Part shown: in pieces, positions 34,190-46,850 of the stretch
Layout of the letters: every line of letters starts with the position of its first letter
Numbering within the stretch: position 1 is the first letter of the stretch
Translations under genes and position numbers: made by a program
The notes under the pieces: model-generated
What the model saw: only the letters and a program-made list of their open reading frames with translations
Databases searched by the model: none
Told to the model about the DNA's origin: nothing
Source: Halichondria panicea
Lineage: Eukaryota; Porifera; Demospongiae; Suberitida; Halichondriidae
Length of the DNA: 64,000 bases
Direction of reading: 5' to 3'
NCBI RefSeq assembly: GCF_963675165.1
Contig: NC_087391.1
Span: forward strand, 701,001-765,000

Positions 34190-34858
34190 GCAAACCAACT
34201 GATGCAGCTAACAAGGAGTATATATCAGAGGATTTGGTTCTGTTTAAAGATAAGCCCATCGGAAGTGGTGCATTCGGTTCAGTATTTAAAGGAGAACTGA
34301 ATGGACAGCCTTGTGCCATCAAATTGCTACATGCAGTTGCCAGTGAAATACGAACCCAAATACCAACTGCGAGTCTCGCCTCAACAGATTCTACTGAGAG
34401 GTTTCGTAAAGAATGTGAATTCTTTGAGTTGTTTCAACACCCCAATATTGTCCGTCACCTAGCAACCAAGAAACATCCCAAGACGAACCACCTCGTCCTT
34501 GCTCTAGAACTGATGGACTGCAACCTGCGACAATACTTCACTCCTCAGACTGACAAAGAACCCGTCAAGCTCTCACTAGCTATCCAGACCAGCCTCTGTG
34601 CAAGCATTCGCTCACAAAGGATACATACCACCAGAAGCTACTGACATGGAGTCATCGTCCTATAACTCGAAATTTGACATCTTCTCATTTGGTGTTCTAA
34701 TAGTTCAAATTGTCCGCCATCTTCCCACCATTAAAGACGGAAAATATCGTAAATATGAATTGAAACTGATCAAAGATGCTCACCCCATCAAGGAACTTAT
34801 AATAGATTGTTTGAATGAGAACAGAGACGATCGACCATTAGCTGCTCAGCTAAAGTGA
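34190..34858 (+). pseudogene. Kinase 4, catalytic core deleted, fused to ankyrin repeats
   Basis: It starts at a normal kinase-exon acceptor (TTCTGCAG/GC) with GSGAFGSVFKGELNGQPCAI. After QTSLC it jumps to the segment AFAHKGYIPPEATDMESS. About 167 bases are missing compared with gene 5 (37722-37888), which removes the HRD loop and the DFG motif and shifts the frame. The C-lobe remnant reaches AAQLK and then hits TGA where kinase sequence abuts an ankyrin repeat. No ankyrin or Death exons precede it. Confidence 0.82.
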
Positions 34859-37800
34859 AAATGGACATAGCGATGTCGTTAAAGTATTGATAGAAAAAGG
34901 AGCACAAGTGAACATGCAAAACAATAATGGGTGGCCTGCTCTGATGATAGCAAGTCAAAATGGACATAGCGATGTCGTTAAAGTGTTGATAGAAAAAGGA
35001 GCACAAGTGAACATGCAAATGAATGATGGGTGGTTTGCTCTGATGATAGCAAGTGAAAATGGACATAGCGATGTCGTTAAAGTATTGATAGAAAAAGGAG
35101 CACAAGTGAACATGCAAAACAATAATGGGTGGTCTGCTCTGGTAGCAAGTCAAAATGGACATAGCGACGTCGTTAAAGTATTGATAGAAAAAGGAGCACA
35201 AGTGAACATGCAAGATAATGATGGGTCTTCTGCTCTGATGATAGCAAGTCAAAATGGACATAGCGACGTCGTTAAAGTATTGATAGAAAAAGGAGCACAA
35301 GTGAACATGCAAGATAATGATGGGTTCTCTGCTCTGATGACAGCAAGTCAAAATGGACATAGCGATGTCGTTAAAGTATTGATAGAAAACGGAGCACAAG
35401 TAAACATGCAAGATAATGATGGGTGGTCTGCTCTGATGATAGCAAGTGAAAATGGACATAGCGATGTTGTCAAAGTATTGATAGAAAAAGGAGCAGAAGT
35501 GAACATGCAAGATATAAATGACGGGTGGTCTGCTCTGATGATAGCAAGTCATAATGGACATAGCGATGTTGTCAAAGTATTGATAGAAAAAGGAGCAGAA
35601 GTGAACATGCAAGATAATGATGGGTCTTCTGCTCTGATGATAGCAAGTGAAAATGGACATAGCGATGTTGTCAAAGTATTGATAGAAAAAGGAGCACAAG
35701 TGAACATGCAAATGAATGATGGGCGGTTTGCTCTGACGGCAGCAAGTCGTAATGGACATAGTGACGTCGTTAAAGTATTGATAGAAAAAGGAGCAAAAGT
35801 GAATATGCAAGCGAATGATGGGCTGTCTGCTTTGATGATAGCAAGTCAAAATGGACATAGCGATGTTGTTAAAGTATTGATAGAAAAAGGAGCACAAGTG
35901 AACATGCAAAATAATAATGGGTTCTCTGCTCTGATGACAGCAAGTTTGAATGATCATAGCGATGTCGTTAAAATATTGATAGAAAAAGAAGCAAAAGTGA
36001 ACATGCAAAGTAATGATGGGTGGTCTGCTCTGATGATAGCAAGTCAAAATGTACATAGCGATGTCGTCAAAGTATTGATAGAAAAAGGAGCACAAGTGAA
36101 CATGCAAATGAATGATGGGCGGTCTGCTCTGATGATAGCAAGTGATTATGGACATAGCGATGTCGTTAAAATATTGATAGAAAAAGGATCACAAATGAAC
36201 ATGAATGACAATGACGGATGGTCTGCTCTGCTGGTAGCAAGTCTATGTGGGCGTAGCGATGTCGTCAAAGTATTGATAGAAAAAGCTGGAGTACAAGTGA
36301 ACATGCCAAAAAATGATGGGCGGTCTGCTCTGATGCTAGCAAGTCAAAATGGACATACCGATGTCGTTAAAATATTGATTGAAGAAGGAGCACAAGTGAA
36401 CATGAAAGATAATGATGGATGGTCTGCTCTAATGAAAGCAAGTCAATTTGGAAGAAAGGAAGTTGTTCAAATACTTTTTGACAATCACGCTGATATAAAT
36501 ATTCGAGATACAACCGGTAAAAATGCACTTAGTTTGGCAAGGGAAACAGGGCGCATGGAAATGATTGAGTTGGTGTCATCCTTCGAGCACAGAGACAGTA
36601 CCTCCAGCAGTACGTCCAACGATGAACCTCCTGCGAAGCGGTTAAAGATTGAAAAAGGTGAGTGTACATTCTTGATGAAGTCTGAGTATTAGTAGCTTCA
36701 ATCGTCCTTACTAGGTTAATATTTTAGGACAAGATAATAAAGCAGTCACTAACACTGTGCAAGGGAAAGATATGGATGCACTTCTTACGATATGCAGAGA
36801 ACTGTATATTTCCATCCAAACTAATCAACACTATACTGTAATACACCTTGACACGTGTGCTCATGTTACTATAATTATACAGAGTCTCCCGAGCTGTCTC
36901 TGAAGGTGTTGTCTATGGAACTGAAGACTGTGACTGACCCGATACAACTGGGCGTCGGCCTGGGAGTGGCACAGCATCACCTGGAGATAATAAGGAAAAA
37001 CAACCCTCAAGGTTTGTGTGTAAAATGGTGAACTGTTATCATCGTATTCACATGTGTACTCACAGACATAGGACAACAACAGTTCAACCTTTTTTCGTTT
37101 ATTGCAAATAACTACATGGTGCTGGGGATCACATGGGAGAAAATTGCTGAAACTCTGGAGGATTTGGTGGGCATGGGAGATTTGGCACAGGAAATCAGGA
37201 AGAAATTCATCAACTTTGCCCAACCTGGGCTTGCTGTCGTTGAAGGTATAATAATTATAAATATGTGCTAACGTGAAATTTTCATAAACATTTTTGATGC
37301 AGCTGAAACTGTGGTCACACTCGATTGTTCGAACAAGGAGCGTATATCGGAAGGCTTGTTTATTTTCAAAGATAAGCCTATTGGAAGTGGTGCATTTGGC
37401 ACAGTATTCAGAGGTGAACTGGATGGTGGTTGTTGTGCAGTCAAGGTCCTTCGCTTAGTTGCTGATGAAATCCAGTTACAGTTACCAACAGCGAGTCTCG
37501 CCTCAACAGATTCTACTGAGAGGTTTCGTAAAGAATGTGAATTCCTTGAATTGTTTCAACATCCCAATATTGTTCGTCACCTAGCAACCAAGAAACATCC
37601 CAAGACGAACCATCTCGTCCTTGCTCTAGAACTAATGGACTGCAACCTGCGACAATACTTCACTCCTCAGCCTGACAAAGAACCCATCAAACTCTCGCTA
37701 GCAATCCAGACCAGCCTCTGTCATGACATAGCCTCGGCACTCGAGTACATCCACTCACGAGGGGTGGTACACAGGGACCTCTGTGGAGAGAACATTCTGC

Positions 37801-38159
37801 TGTCCTGTGGAGGGGAAACCCCCGTTGCTAAAGTGTGCGATTTCGGAATGTCTAAAATCACCAAGAGTGATGATAAAAGTGTATCACTGCAAGCATTCGC
37901 TCACAAAGGATTCATGCCACCAGAAGCTACTGACATGGAGTCATCGTGCTATAACTCTATGTTTGATATCTACTCATTTGGTGCTCTAATGGTTCAAATT
38001 ATCCGCCATCTTCACACCATTAAAGACGGAAAAGATCGTAAAAATGAATTGAAACTGATCGAAGATGCTCACCCCATCAAGGAACTTATAATAGATTGTT
38101 TAAATGAGAACAGAGACGATCGACCCTCAGCTGCTCACCTAAAGAGGAGACTGGTATAG
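34859..38159 (+). CDS. Ankyrin - Death - kinase, gene 5 (headless)
   Basis: The ankyrin exon runs from the junction with kinase 4 to 36657 (about 17 repeats). It has no MAE start, so the promoter and first repeats were lost. Then: linker exon from 36728, Death exons 36883-37011 and 37066-37245 (gene 1 type, NNPQDIGQQQFNLFSFI), kinase exon 37303-38159. The linker exon has a 4-base deletion relative to gene 6 (CTTCTTACGATATGC), so its donor and frame are uncertain. The kinase has the second N-lobe type (ERISEGLFIFKDKPIGSGAF, CCAVKVLRLVADEI) and keeps HRDLCGEN and CDFGMSK. One repeat contains an extra codon (QDINDGW, about 35510). It may be expressed only by read-through or not at all. Confidence 0.65.
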
Positions 38160-38612
38160 AGTGTACGACTGTTAATGTTTACTGTGTGGTATAATCAATT
38201 ATGTATGTCCAAAATATGATTGACCAAAATTTAATAATTAATGTTGTGCTATAACATGCATGGGCTATGGGAGGAGGGGCATTAGGCTACATTGCAGTGA
38301 AAGGGGTGGACATGTTGTCTCTGATGGGAATAATGAATATGGAGTGATTATTCATTACCTACAGTCAAGTCCCACACATACCAATCATACTTTACCTTAT
38401 ATGGTATAAGCAGCATAACATGCATGGGTTATGGGAGGAGGGCATTAGGCTACATTGCAGTGAAAGGGATGCATGAACATTGTGTACACAGGATTATAGA
38501 ACACAAACACAATGTCACCAAAAAGACAAGTAAATACATAACATGAGTACAACAAAAAGACCAACACAAAACTAAATGTAACAGAGCTAGTCCAAGAGTC
38601 GATCTCTAGCTA

Positions 38613-38685
38613 CCACTTGTACTTGAAGTTCATTTTGAGCAGGTACTTGATTCTTATCTGACTCACATCATACACAATGAACCTG
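38613..38685 (-). other. Extra copy of PARP last exon, copy C
   Basis: The terminal PARP exon (YDVSQIRIKYLLKMNFKYKW then stop) occurs twice in copy C, here and at about 39061-39131. Adjacent flanking sequence, including the AAGTAGAGT acceptor side, is duplicated too, so this is a local tandem duplication. Confidence 0.75.
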
Positions 38686-39260
38686 AAGTAGAGTTAAGGT
38701 CCAACAAGATAGAAAACACACATGTACTCAACTAGCCTCGTTCCCATTTTTTACGATGAATATTCCACTTTTTGTTGATTCACAATGTACATGCATGCAC
38801 GTGTGTAGTGTATCATTTGTGGGAGAGGGTGAAGATCAAATTACCTTTACAGCCCTTACAGTGATCATAGCTAGAACAGATGTCATCTCACCAATGGCTA
38901 TGATAAGTCTAACCCACACATTCTTTATACCTTGTATGGTAACCTCAACAATTAGTACTAGTAACCATGATAATTAAGGTGACCTCAAGGGAACACAACA
39001 ATGACACCAAAAAGACAAAGACACAAACTAAATGTAACACAGGTCCAAGAGTCTCTAGCTACCACTTGTACTTGAAGTTCATTTTGAGCAGGTACTTGAT
39101 TCTTATCTGACTCACATCATACACAATAAATCTGAAGTAGAGTCAAGGTCCAACAAACAAAACTAAAACATAAACATCCAATGCACAATGCAATCACTGG
39201 ATCAGCACTAAGTGTAGTGTGTAACAATTAAAGCACAATACACAATATACTCAATCAGGG

Positions 39261-39403
39261 GAGGTACGACACGCGTGCCTTGATTACGCTAATTGCCTCT
39301 GCAATATCGTTGAGTGTGGGAGGATAATCGAGGCATAATTACGCCCACGCTCAACGTTATTGCAGAGGCAATTAGTCTAATCGAGGCACGCGTGTCCTAC
39401 CTC
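39261..39403. mobile_element. 143-base hairpin element
   Basis: It begins GAGGTACGACACGCGTGCCT and ends AGGCACGCGTGTCCTACCTC. Almost the whole length pairs (CTAATTGCCTCTGCAATA with its inverse). It is present only in copy C, in the region after the duplicated last exon. Confidence 0.8.
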
Positions 39404-40613
39404 CTCTGCAATATACTAGCACAATACACAATACCAGGAATGTCCATTGTACAGTGAAAACAATCTGGAGTTTATACACAATGCACACGCAAGTACTCTC
39501 ACTGTATAACAATACATAACACACACCCACACACACACACACACACACCCACACCCACACACACACACACACACACCCACCCACACAGAGACAATGAATA
39601 GGATACTCATTATAGAGTAGTGAGGTATTGTCGACGGCTGTGGAGGAGCCCTTGCCCATGGGGATGACCACACCCTCCTCAGTGGTCTTGTGGCCGTCAG
39701 TAGTGGGGGCGGTCCGACCCAGACCCTTGGTACTGTGCTTACCAGCTGGCAGCTTGTCTACATACTTGGAGTGGGTCAGCTCATACCTGCACACACAGTA
39801 AAATAATATACTCATGCATTTCAGCAGCGTACACTTAATAGCCTGCAAAGGTATCACCTAGAATATGCAGGACCAGCAGATAACACACAAAACCCAGCAC
39901 AGATCAGAGCAGCTAGGCTCAGGGTCCCAAAGACAACAAAGGACATTATTGGTTACACAACACTCTATGGGCTGCCAATAATTATCAAGATCTAATCAAG
40001 ATTCACTAAACAAAACCATGGAAACCAACTAAGTCATCAGTGTGTGCACAGTGGTTCAAGGTACAGTAATTATAAAATTACTCTCTTTATTTCCATAACC
40101 CCCACACACTGAGGCACAACCCTCACATCCTACACACCACTCACATGTCTCCGAGGGCAACCTCACAGAGGAGCATGAGTCCCTCGTTGTCAGAGCGAGA
40201 GGTGCTACAGTAATTGGCACTCTTGGAGACCATGTCTGCAAAGTACACTCCCTTCCCAAACATGTAGCCAGTCACAGGCGCCTCTGGTGGAGCTATTCGA
40301 AGACCCTGGGACAAAGTAAACAGTGAGAGATATTAGAAGCCATCACAGTGAAGAGTATAACCAAATACTGTGCATGCATACACAGTAATACCACAACATA
40401 CCTGAGATAGTATTCCCACAAAGTTGGTCTTCCTGGAACCGTGCCAGAGCAGCTGTCTGTTGTGGAGCTTTGAGAATGGTTTGTATTTCTTCCCCTCCCC
40501 TTCTCTGTCCACTTTGAACACCTCCAGCACCTCCAGTGAGTACTGAGAGTGGGTGACCGCGTGAGTGTTGGACACGTACTCTTGCAGCATTGAGAACTCA
40601 TCAGAGCCGGACA

Positions 40614-40650
<37 letters not shown>

Positions 40651-41040
40651 GTGTGTGTGTGTGTGTGTGTGTGGGGGGGGGGAGGTAACATTGTTATTAC
40701 AACCACAGGTGCAGGAATAATTATGAATAATAATTATTATTATGCGTTAATAATTATGCACTGTACATGTTTATATGTCCTTGTTGTTATAAAGTAAGGT
40801 GATGTTATCAGTAATAGGTGAACATTGATTCTGTGATATGAGGTACAGTACATGTACACAGTACAGAGCACTAAAGTGCAAACCCTCGGCTGGTGACATG
40901 AAACCAGTGCATGTAGTATGTATGTCTAGCACAGCAACGCAGGAGCAATAATATCAGAGTGGACTCATGAGGCATGCTGATAATAGAGTTTTAGTGGTAG
41001 GCCTGTACATGAGACCAATGTACTGTAGATTAGGATCACA

Positions 41041-41217
41041 GCAAAGAAGCCTGGAGTCTTAGAGAAGTATGGCTCCTTGGTGCTAGGATCCAGACTCAAG
41101 CAAAGAAGCCTGGAGTCTTAGAGAAGTATGGCTCCTTGGTGTTAGGATCCAGACTCAAGCAAAGAAGCCTGGAGTCTTAGAGAAGTATGGCTCCTTGGTG
41201 CTAGGATCCAGACTCAA
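41041..41217. repeat. 59-base minisatellite, three units
   Basis: Three near-identical direct repeats start GCAAAGAAGCCTGGAGTCTT at 41041, 41100 and 41159, followed by a partial unit. They lie in the copy C intron between the regulatory and first transferase exons, a region (about 40700-41560) otherwise without recognisable features. Confidence 0.9.
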
Positions 41218-43219
41218 GCAAAGTAGAGTCACAATTCTAGCTTTCTACTTTAGTGACCCTTTTCCATTGTTTCTGGTACAGGATCACTTCAGCTGCAAAT
41301 ACGTCGTCTATTTCGAATAAAGGCCACGTGTAGTTAGCTAGCTGCCAACATGCAAGTTTAAGCTTCTTAGTTTTTGCTCGTTTTTATTCGACAACGAGGC
41401 TTTAACATCAAAATCTGCCACTATTAAAACTAATAACTTGTTGTATGAAGGCTATATGCTGTAAACGCAGTGCTGTACGTGGTATCCAGGTGAGTAGACT
41501 CACTCATTACACTATACCCGTGGCCGCCCACGCGCACCTCGGGTAATCACTCACATCCATCTTGGTCTTGAGCAGCTCATAATGAAGGTCCAATGGGTCC
41601 TTCCCTCCACTCACACCATCCTCCTGTTTCAGTAGCGAGTAGGCCACCTCAATCTCCAGTAGATTATCCAACATTTCATGATTTGTGTCTTTATCTTTAT
41701 AACCTCCTCTGAGTTCAGTGGGGGTGGTTTTGTCATGCCAAAGTCATGTGGTACTAGAGTGTAGAATCTGTTAGTACAGTCAAGGATTTTGCTCGGATTC
41801 TGAGTCCCAACAATCTCTCGTTGTAGCTCAGAGAGGACAGAATATGCACTCTCTATCTGTCGCCGTGACAACTTGCCCAAAGGCATCTTTTTCATATCAA
41901 TCTGTGGCAAACAGAGTGTGCAGAATTGAATTGCTGTTGCACAATTCATATAAAACCAGACAATCCCTAGCTAAGATATGGCTTGTACATGTACCTATAC
42001 GAGATCTTGTATGGGGAAATCGAGTGGCTAGTACACTCTCTTATATTAAAGACCCACCTCAAACTCCAGCATATAGCTCGAGCATAGCTGCTCTCCACAT
42101 CAAATATCATTCGAATGAGATCTTGTATTTCAGGGGCCAGTGTGGACTTTGAACCAGGAGCAATTCCAAGCTGTTGCCCAGTGTCCTCATCACCACCATA
42201 GTCTATCTCCAGGGGGTAGAACTTGCTAGGCCTCTTAACAAAGCTCTCTTTACTGGTGCCCCATGAATTGCCTGTCTTGTCTTGGTAGAGGAACTCAAAG
42301 TGCTTCTTGGCAGCAGGCTTGGAGGCTCGTGAAGGATAAACAAGTAGTTATTCTCTAAAAAGTTTTCCATCATGAAACAAATTTGCAGTAAGTATGCTGT
42401 CCTAAACCTTAAACAAAATATTGCTTACCGCAGAGCGGGTAATTTTCATGGGGTAAAAATTCATTATTTTTGTGGGCAAGCTGACATCCACGAAATTTTA
42501 ACGTAGGCGTGGAATGCAGTGCAGGCAACAAGACTAAACGAAATTTGAACTCACGAAAACCACCGTTTTCCAGATCAACGAATTTACCCCACGAAAATTA
42601 CCCGCTATACTGAATCTTAAAGCTACTTTCTTCCCCCTCCCTCTCCTCTCAGTGGTTTAGCTCACCTCTGTCTTTGAGCCTCCTATGGTGGTCCCCACAC
42701 GACCCCACGATCTGAACACATAGTAGTTCTTGCTGGAGTCTCCTTCGAGCAGCTGCAGCTTGTAGTACGAGTTAGTGCCTCTTATGACATCGACCAATCC
42801 AAGTACAGCATTCCAGATCACACCCCCTCCTCCAGTACGTGGTGTGACCCCTCCAGCTCTGAATCAGGGTCAACTGCAGCACCACCCTTTACCATCACCT
42901 TGACCTTGCTCGGACCTGGGTGGAGGGAGGGGTGTGTCTACAGGTACGTATATATACAGTCCGGAGGCACTAATAACATAAATTTATGTACATCTCAAAT
43001 TAGGTGGTCAACAAAGACCAAAGGAAAGTGATTTACAAAGAAAATACCTTGAAAATATGTGGGTTAAAATCAAAAGTCTATTATGGACAAAATACCGAGA
43101 AATTATGGCGCATTCCAAACTTGAGATTTGAGCCCATACCATCTGAATCGGCTCTTTCTAAGGTTGAAATTGGACCACCAGAACTCTAGTTCTGGTAACC
43201 AATTAATGACATGACTTCA

Positions 43220-44819
43220 CCTCTTCTCCTGGTGGTTTGGGTGTCTCTGATGATGGCTGCTTCTTGACTGTCACTGGAGACATCTTGGCACTCGACTGGC
43301 CAGAGGACTTGAGTGCACCTCGGGTCAACGTGGCCACAAGTTTTAGAGGGTTGAGGAGAGTGTTCGCCTGTGAGGGTGGGGAGTGTGTGTGTGTGAAGTG
43401 TGGAGGGTGGGGAGTGTGTGTGTGTGTGAAGTATGGAGGGTGGGGAGTGTGTGTATGTGTGTGGAGGGCGTGATACTTACCATTCTCTTTAGCTCGGTGC
43501 TCTGTCGTTCGTACTCTCCTTCTGGCAGGAACAAGATGACCTGACCCAACACGTGGAGGTGATCTGATAGGAATTCCTCTGAGGTGATAGTTTTGAGGTA
43601 GCCCTCCAGCTGAATTCGTCTCACGTCCAACCGCTGGGGGTCCAATTTGTGGAACGAGGGAAGAGTGGGTAGCACGAGATTAGCCGGGAAATTATCAATC
43701 TGGGAGGAGGGAGAAAATTGCTATTTTGGAATTCAAGAGCTTAAGTAATATAATGAAAATGCAGCTAAAGTCTGTACCAAAGAGCTTACTAGTATTGCAA
43801 CCATGAAGGGGACGTAATGATAAATTGAGAGCTGTGTGTTTGTATGCTTTTTGTATAGTACACCAATGTCCCCCGCCCCCTCCTTTCGGCTACTACCCAC
43901 CTGTGCCCTGAGTGAGAGGTGGAGGTCGTGGAAGTCTCTATAGCGACGATTAATGACCTACTTCTCAGTGACAGAGACATGGCTGTGTTTGCAGGAGACG
44001 TTGACGTGAAACACACAATGCTTGGTGGTACCCTCATTCAGAATGTCATAGTCGGGAATGGCGGCCGAGAGGGCAATGAGACTATCACTGGACACATTCG
44101 CAGGGACACTCTTGGCCTATGGAGTGGGTGGGGTGTGTGGAGTGGGTGGGAGTGTAGAGGGTGGTTGGCAAGGAGAGGCATATATACACTTATGGAATGA
44201 ACAAACAGTTACTGTAGCTTACACTGAGTACTGCTTTAGCAGTGGCCAGAACTGATTCCAGAGCACTTTTCTTCAGTCGATCATAATCTAGAAACAGAGT
44301 TACAGACAAAAAAACAAGAGCATTACAATTTTAAATGAGACCCAACAAAAGGAAGTAATCAACATAACACACCTGTGACTCCAGTCTTCTGCAGGTGTGA
44401 GATGTGAGAGTTGACGTTGTACCTGAGTGATCGTACCTCGGTCTCGTTGGCCACCTCACTCAGAGCAGCCATGAAACTGTCAGTGTTCAGAGAGCTCTCC
44501 TTGCACTGGACATGGGGGAACACATACAAGTGAGAGGAACAACAATTGGAGGATATTGAAAATACTTTTATGATCAAAGCCATTCAGCATGCATGAAGTT
44601 AACGGACATAGTTCTGAAACATGTACACCATTCTCTTACCATTGATATGAAGGTGGCGTTGATGTTGTCTGGTAGAGCTAGTGTCTTGAGCAATGGCGTC
44701 CAGACCTTCCAGACCAACACATCGGTGAGGAGGGCCTGGAGAGACGGAGAAGAGAACTCGTCCTCTGGGAGCACAATGCACAGCAGCAGCTCAGAGAGAC
44801 GGTACTGTTACAGGTACGC

Positions 44820-44851
<32 letters not shown>

Positions 44852-45820
44852 CGTGGTAGGTTTAACAACATTGGCAACAATACACGTTCTATTTTCTATT
44901 GAAAATCATCAAAATCACACCATCCACACTACAAGAGATGGGAATATTTTCAATGGATATTCTAGAACATTAATAAGAACTACACAGTCATACAAGGTAC
45001 AATGCTCGTACCTATCCTGGCTTCCCTGTCTCAGCAGACGGCCCTCCACGGGTCCTCCCCACTCTCACACTTGAAGAACTCTGTCTCCACCGCCTCGTTC
45101 CATATTGCTGCACTTTGACCTGTGACCACACCCACTGATGCAGTTCCACATGCCACCTTGTACGCCCTCAGGTGATCCATAAAATCATTCATGAGTGTCT
45201 CTATGAAGAAGGCCAAGTAGTCGACCTCTCTGCCAGCCGCGGCTACTTCTTGAATCACATTGTGGGTCAGTTTTAGGGCTTCTTGGGAACACACTGGGTC
45301 GGGACTGACGTGGGTGTGATACCAGCTCTCGAAAAGGTCTCGTAGTCCGAGGGACAACAGCTGTTAGGGTGTGTGGGTGGAGAGGATACTAGCTTTAGGT
45401 GTGTTTTTAGGGGAGGGGGTGGTTGTGTGTGTGGTGTGAGGTTGTGATCACCTTTTCTAGTTCTTCATCAATGCTCTTCACTCCAGTGAGTTGACTGTTG
45501 AACTGGAGGGGGCGTGGCTCAACGGAGGGTACCAACACCTGGGGAGGTAGCAAACAATGAGACAATGACAGCAGCAGGATTGACGAGGTTACCTTGTGAC
45601 AGCCGACTTGTGTCCATTGAGGGCTGCTCTCTGTCCACACCTTCCTCACATGACGGGCCTGCTGCCAACTGACGTACAGTGCAACAGAGAGGAACCTGAA
45701 GTCAAACAGTTGTACTGACTGTATAGACTAGTGTAGTATATAGTGTGTGTGCATGGTGATGCATTCTTACCCTAGAATGAAGGACAAGACACAGAGAACC
45801 AGGAGTAGGCCACCATCCAT
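43220..45820 (-). pseudogene. PXA-PX sorting nexin (SNX19-like), copy C, stop in PX
   Basis: Start at 45820 with the same membrane anchor; PXA part 1 is open (about 45014-45363, LRDLFESWYHTHVSPDP), PXA part 2 about 44640-44820, PX exons about 43910-44117 and 43481-43699, linker exon about 43220-43369. The PX exon carries TAG in place of the Trp codon in the conserved EKWIINRRY motif (about 43957), ending the frame. PXA is otherwise the best preserved of the complete copies. Confidence 0.7.
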
Positions 45821-46850
45821 TGTATCATGTCAGGAGTGCATGAACATGCCATATGCGCTATGCCAAGTCAGCAGAGTATGACATGCATGTGACATAATGA
45901 CGCATTCAGTCTGCCCTAAGACCCCAAATGTTGTAAGACAGGAAGTGCTACAAGTTGCCTCATGAATATATTAATTAATGAAAACTTGTTTCTGATAAAA
46001 GTAAAGGTTTTTAGAGCTATCTAAGTTGAAATATGTAATAAGAAGACAGTTTAACATACGATAAACACTTTAAAATATGAATTTGGGTCAAACTGGCATT
46101 AAGTTGTGAAAACGATTGCGGAAAGTTCGAGAGTTTGAGCAAGCTGTTCACCATCAACGTAGCAAGCTAAAAATTGGTTGATCAAATCAAAAGGATCTAA
46201 ATTACAACATATTCAAGGTAAATGCCATACAAATGAATGGTGTTTGCAAAGCAGCTACACAAATTTTGAAATAAATACACAACTTGGCAATAGCATAGAA
46301 CACTTCATGAATGACTTCAAGCCTTCTAGCTTGCTGCTAAGCATGCACATGCATCAGATGCACTAGTTGATACTTTAGGCAGTCACTGGTTCCTTTCACA
46401 TCTGGAGATATGCAGCCATGAGTTCCACCAACCACAGAGATTATTCAGAATGAGCTAACTTTGAGAGTTTGCGCAAGCTGTTCACACTATCTCAATCCAG
46501 TCCAAACTTGCTGAGTCAATACATTCCATATTGAACTAATTTATCTCCTAGTAACAGGTTCTAGTTCAGTAAATGGTCTGTGTTATGAGCTTTGGAAATT
46601 CAGAAAAAATCACAATTCACTACAATCTGACAGAGTTGTAGGGTGTCATCATTATGAATCTCATTATAATTATAATGAATTTCATTAAAACAATGTTTTT
46701 GTGATGTCATCCTTATGAAACCATTAAAATACTTGTGGTATGTATTTCCTGTCTTGTCTTGCAAATACTGAAAACTTGGGGGTCTTAGGGCAGACTGATT
46801 GTCAATTAACATCACTTGTAAATCACATGTAATTAGTACATAAGATAAAC
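45821..46850. promoter_or_regulatory. Divergent spacer, copy C and gene 6, split by a transposon
   Basis: The motifs are conserved near copy C: an imperfect TGCCAAGTCAGCA (45861-45873) and ATGACATGCATGTGACAT (45878-45895). An 891-base element separates them from the gene 6 start, unlike the compact copy F spacer. Confidence 0.5.
45907..46797. mobile_element. 891-base TIR element in the divergent spacer
   Basis: 19-base perfect inverted ends (CAGTCTGCCCTAAGACCCC). The empty site in copy F suggests an ATT target duplication. No transposase frame is seen. A three-base duplication would fit PIF/Harbinger-like or CACTA-like transposition, but the family is not determined. Confidence 0.78.

Larger units (their letters stand above)
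39061..42921 (-). pseudogene. PARP1-like C-terminal half, copy C (multiply broken)
   Basis: The exons are in the usual order with the triad retained ([27 protein letters not shown]). Lesions seen: a 7-base gain in the regulatory exon ([12 protein letters not shown], about 41675) that shifts the frame; loss of the first bases and normal acceptor of the preceding exon (about 42327); a one-base loss in the WGR exon near 42825; and a three-base in-frame loss at the start of the first transferase exon. Clearly decayed. Confidence 0.75.

Noticed and set aside
34797-36155. Long minus-strand open frames through the ankyrin arrays (also 46860-47546, 22706-23221, 63203-63991)
   Set aside because: They repeat with the 99-base ankyrin period, have no splice or start context, and follow from the near-identical codons of the plus-strand repeats. 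They are shadow frames.
41041-41217. CRISPR-like array
   Set aside because: The 59-base units are directly adjacent without unique spacers.
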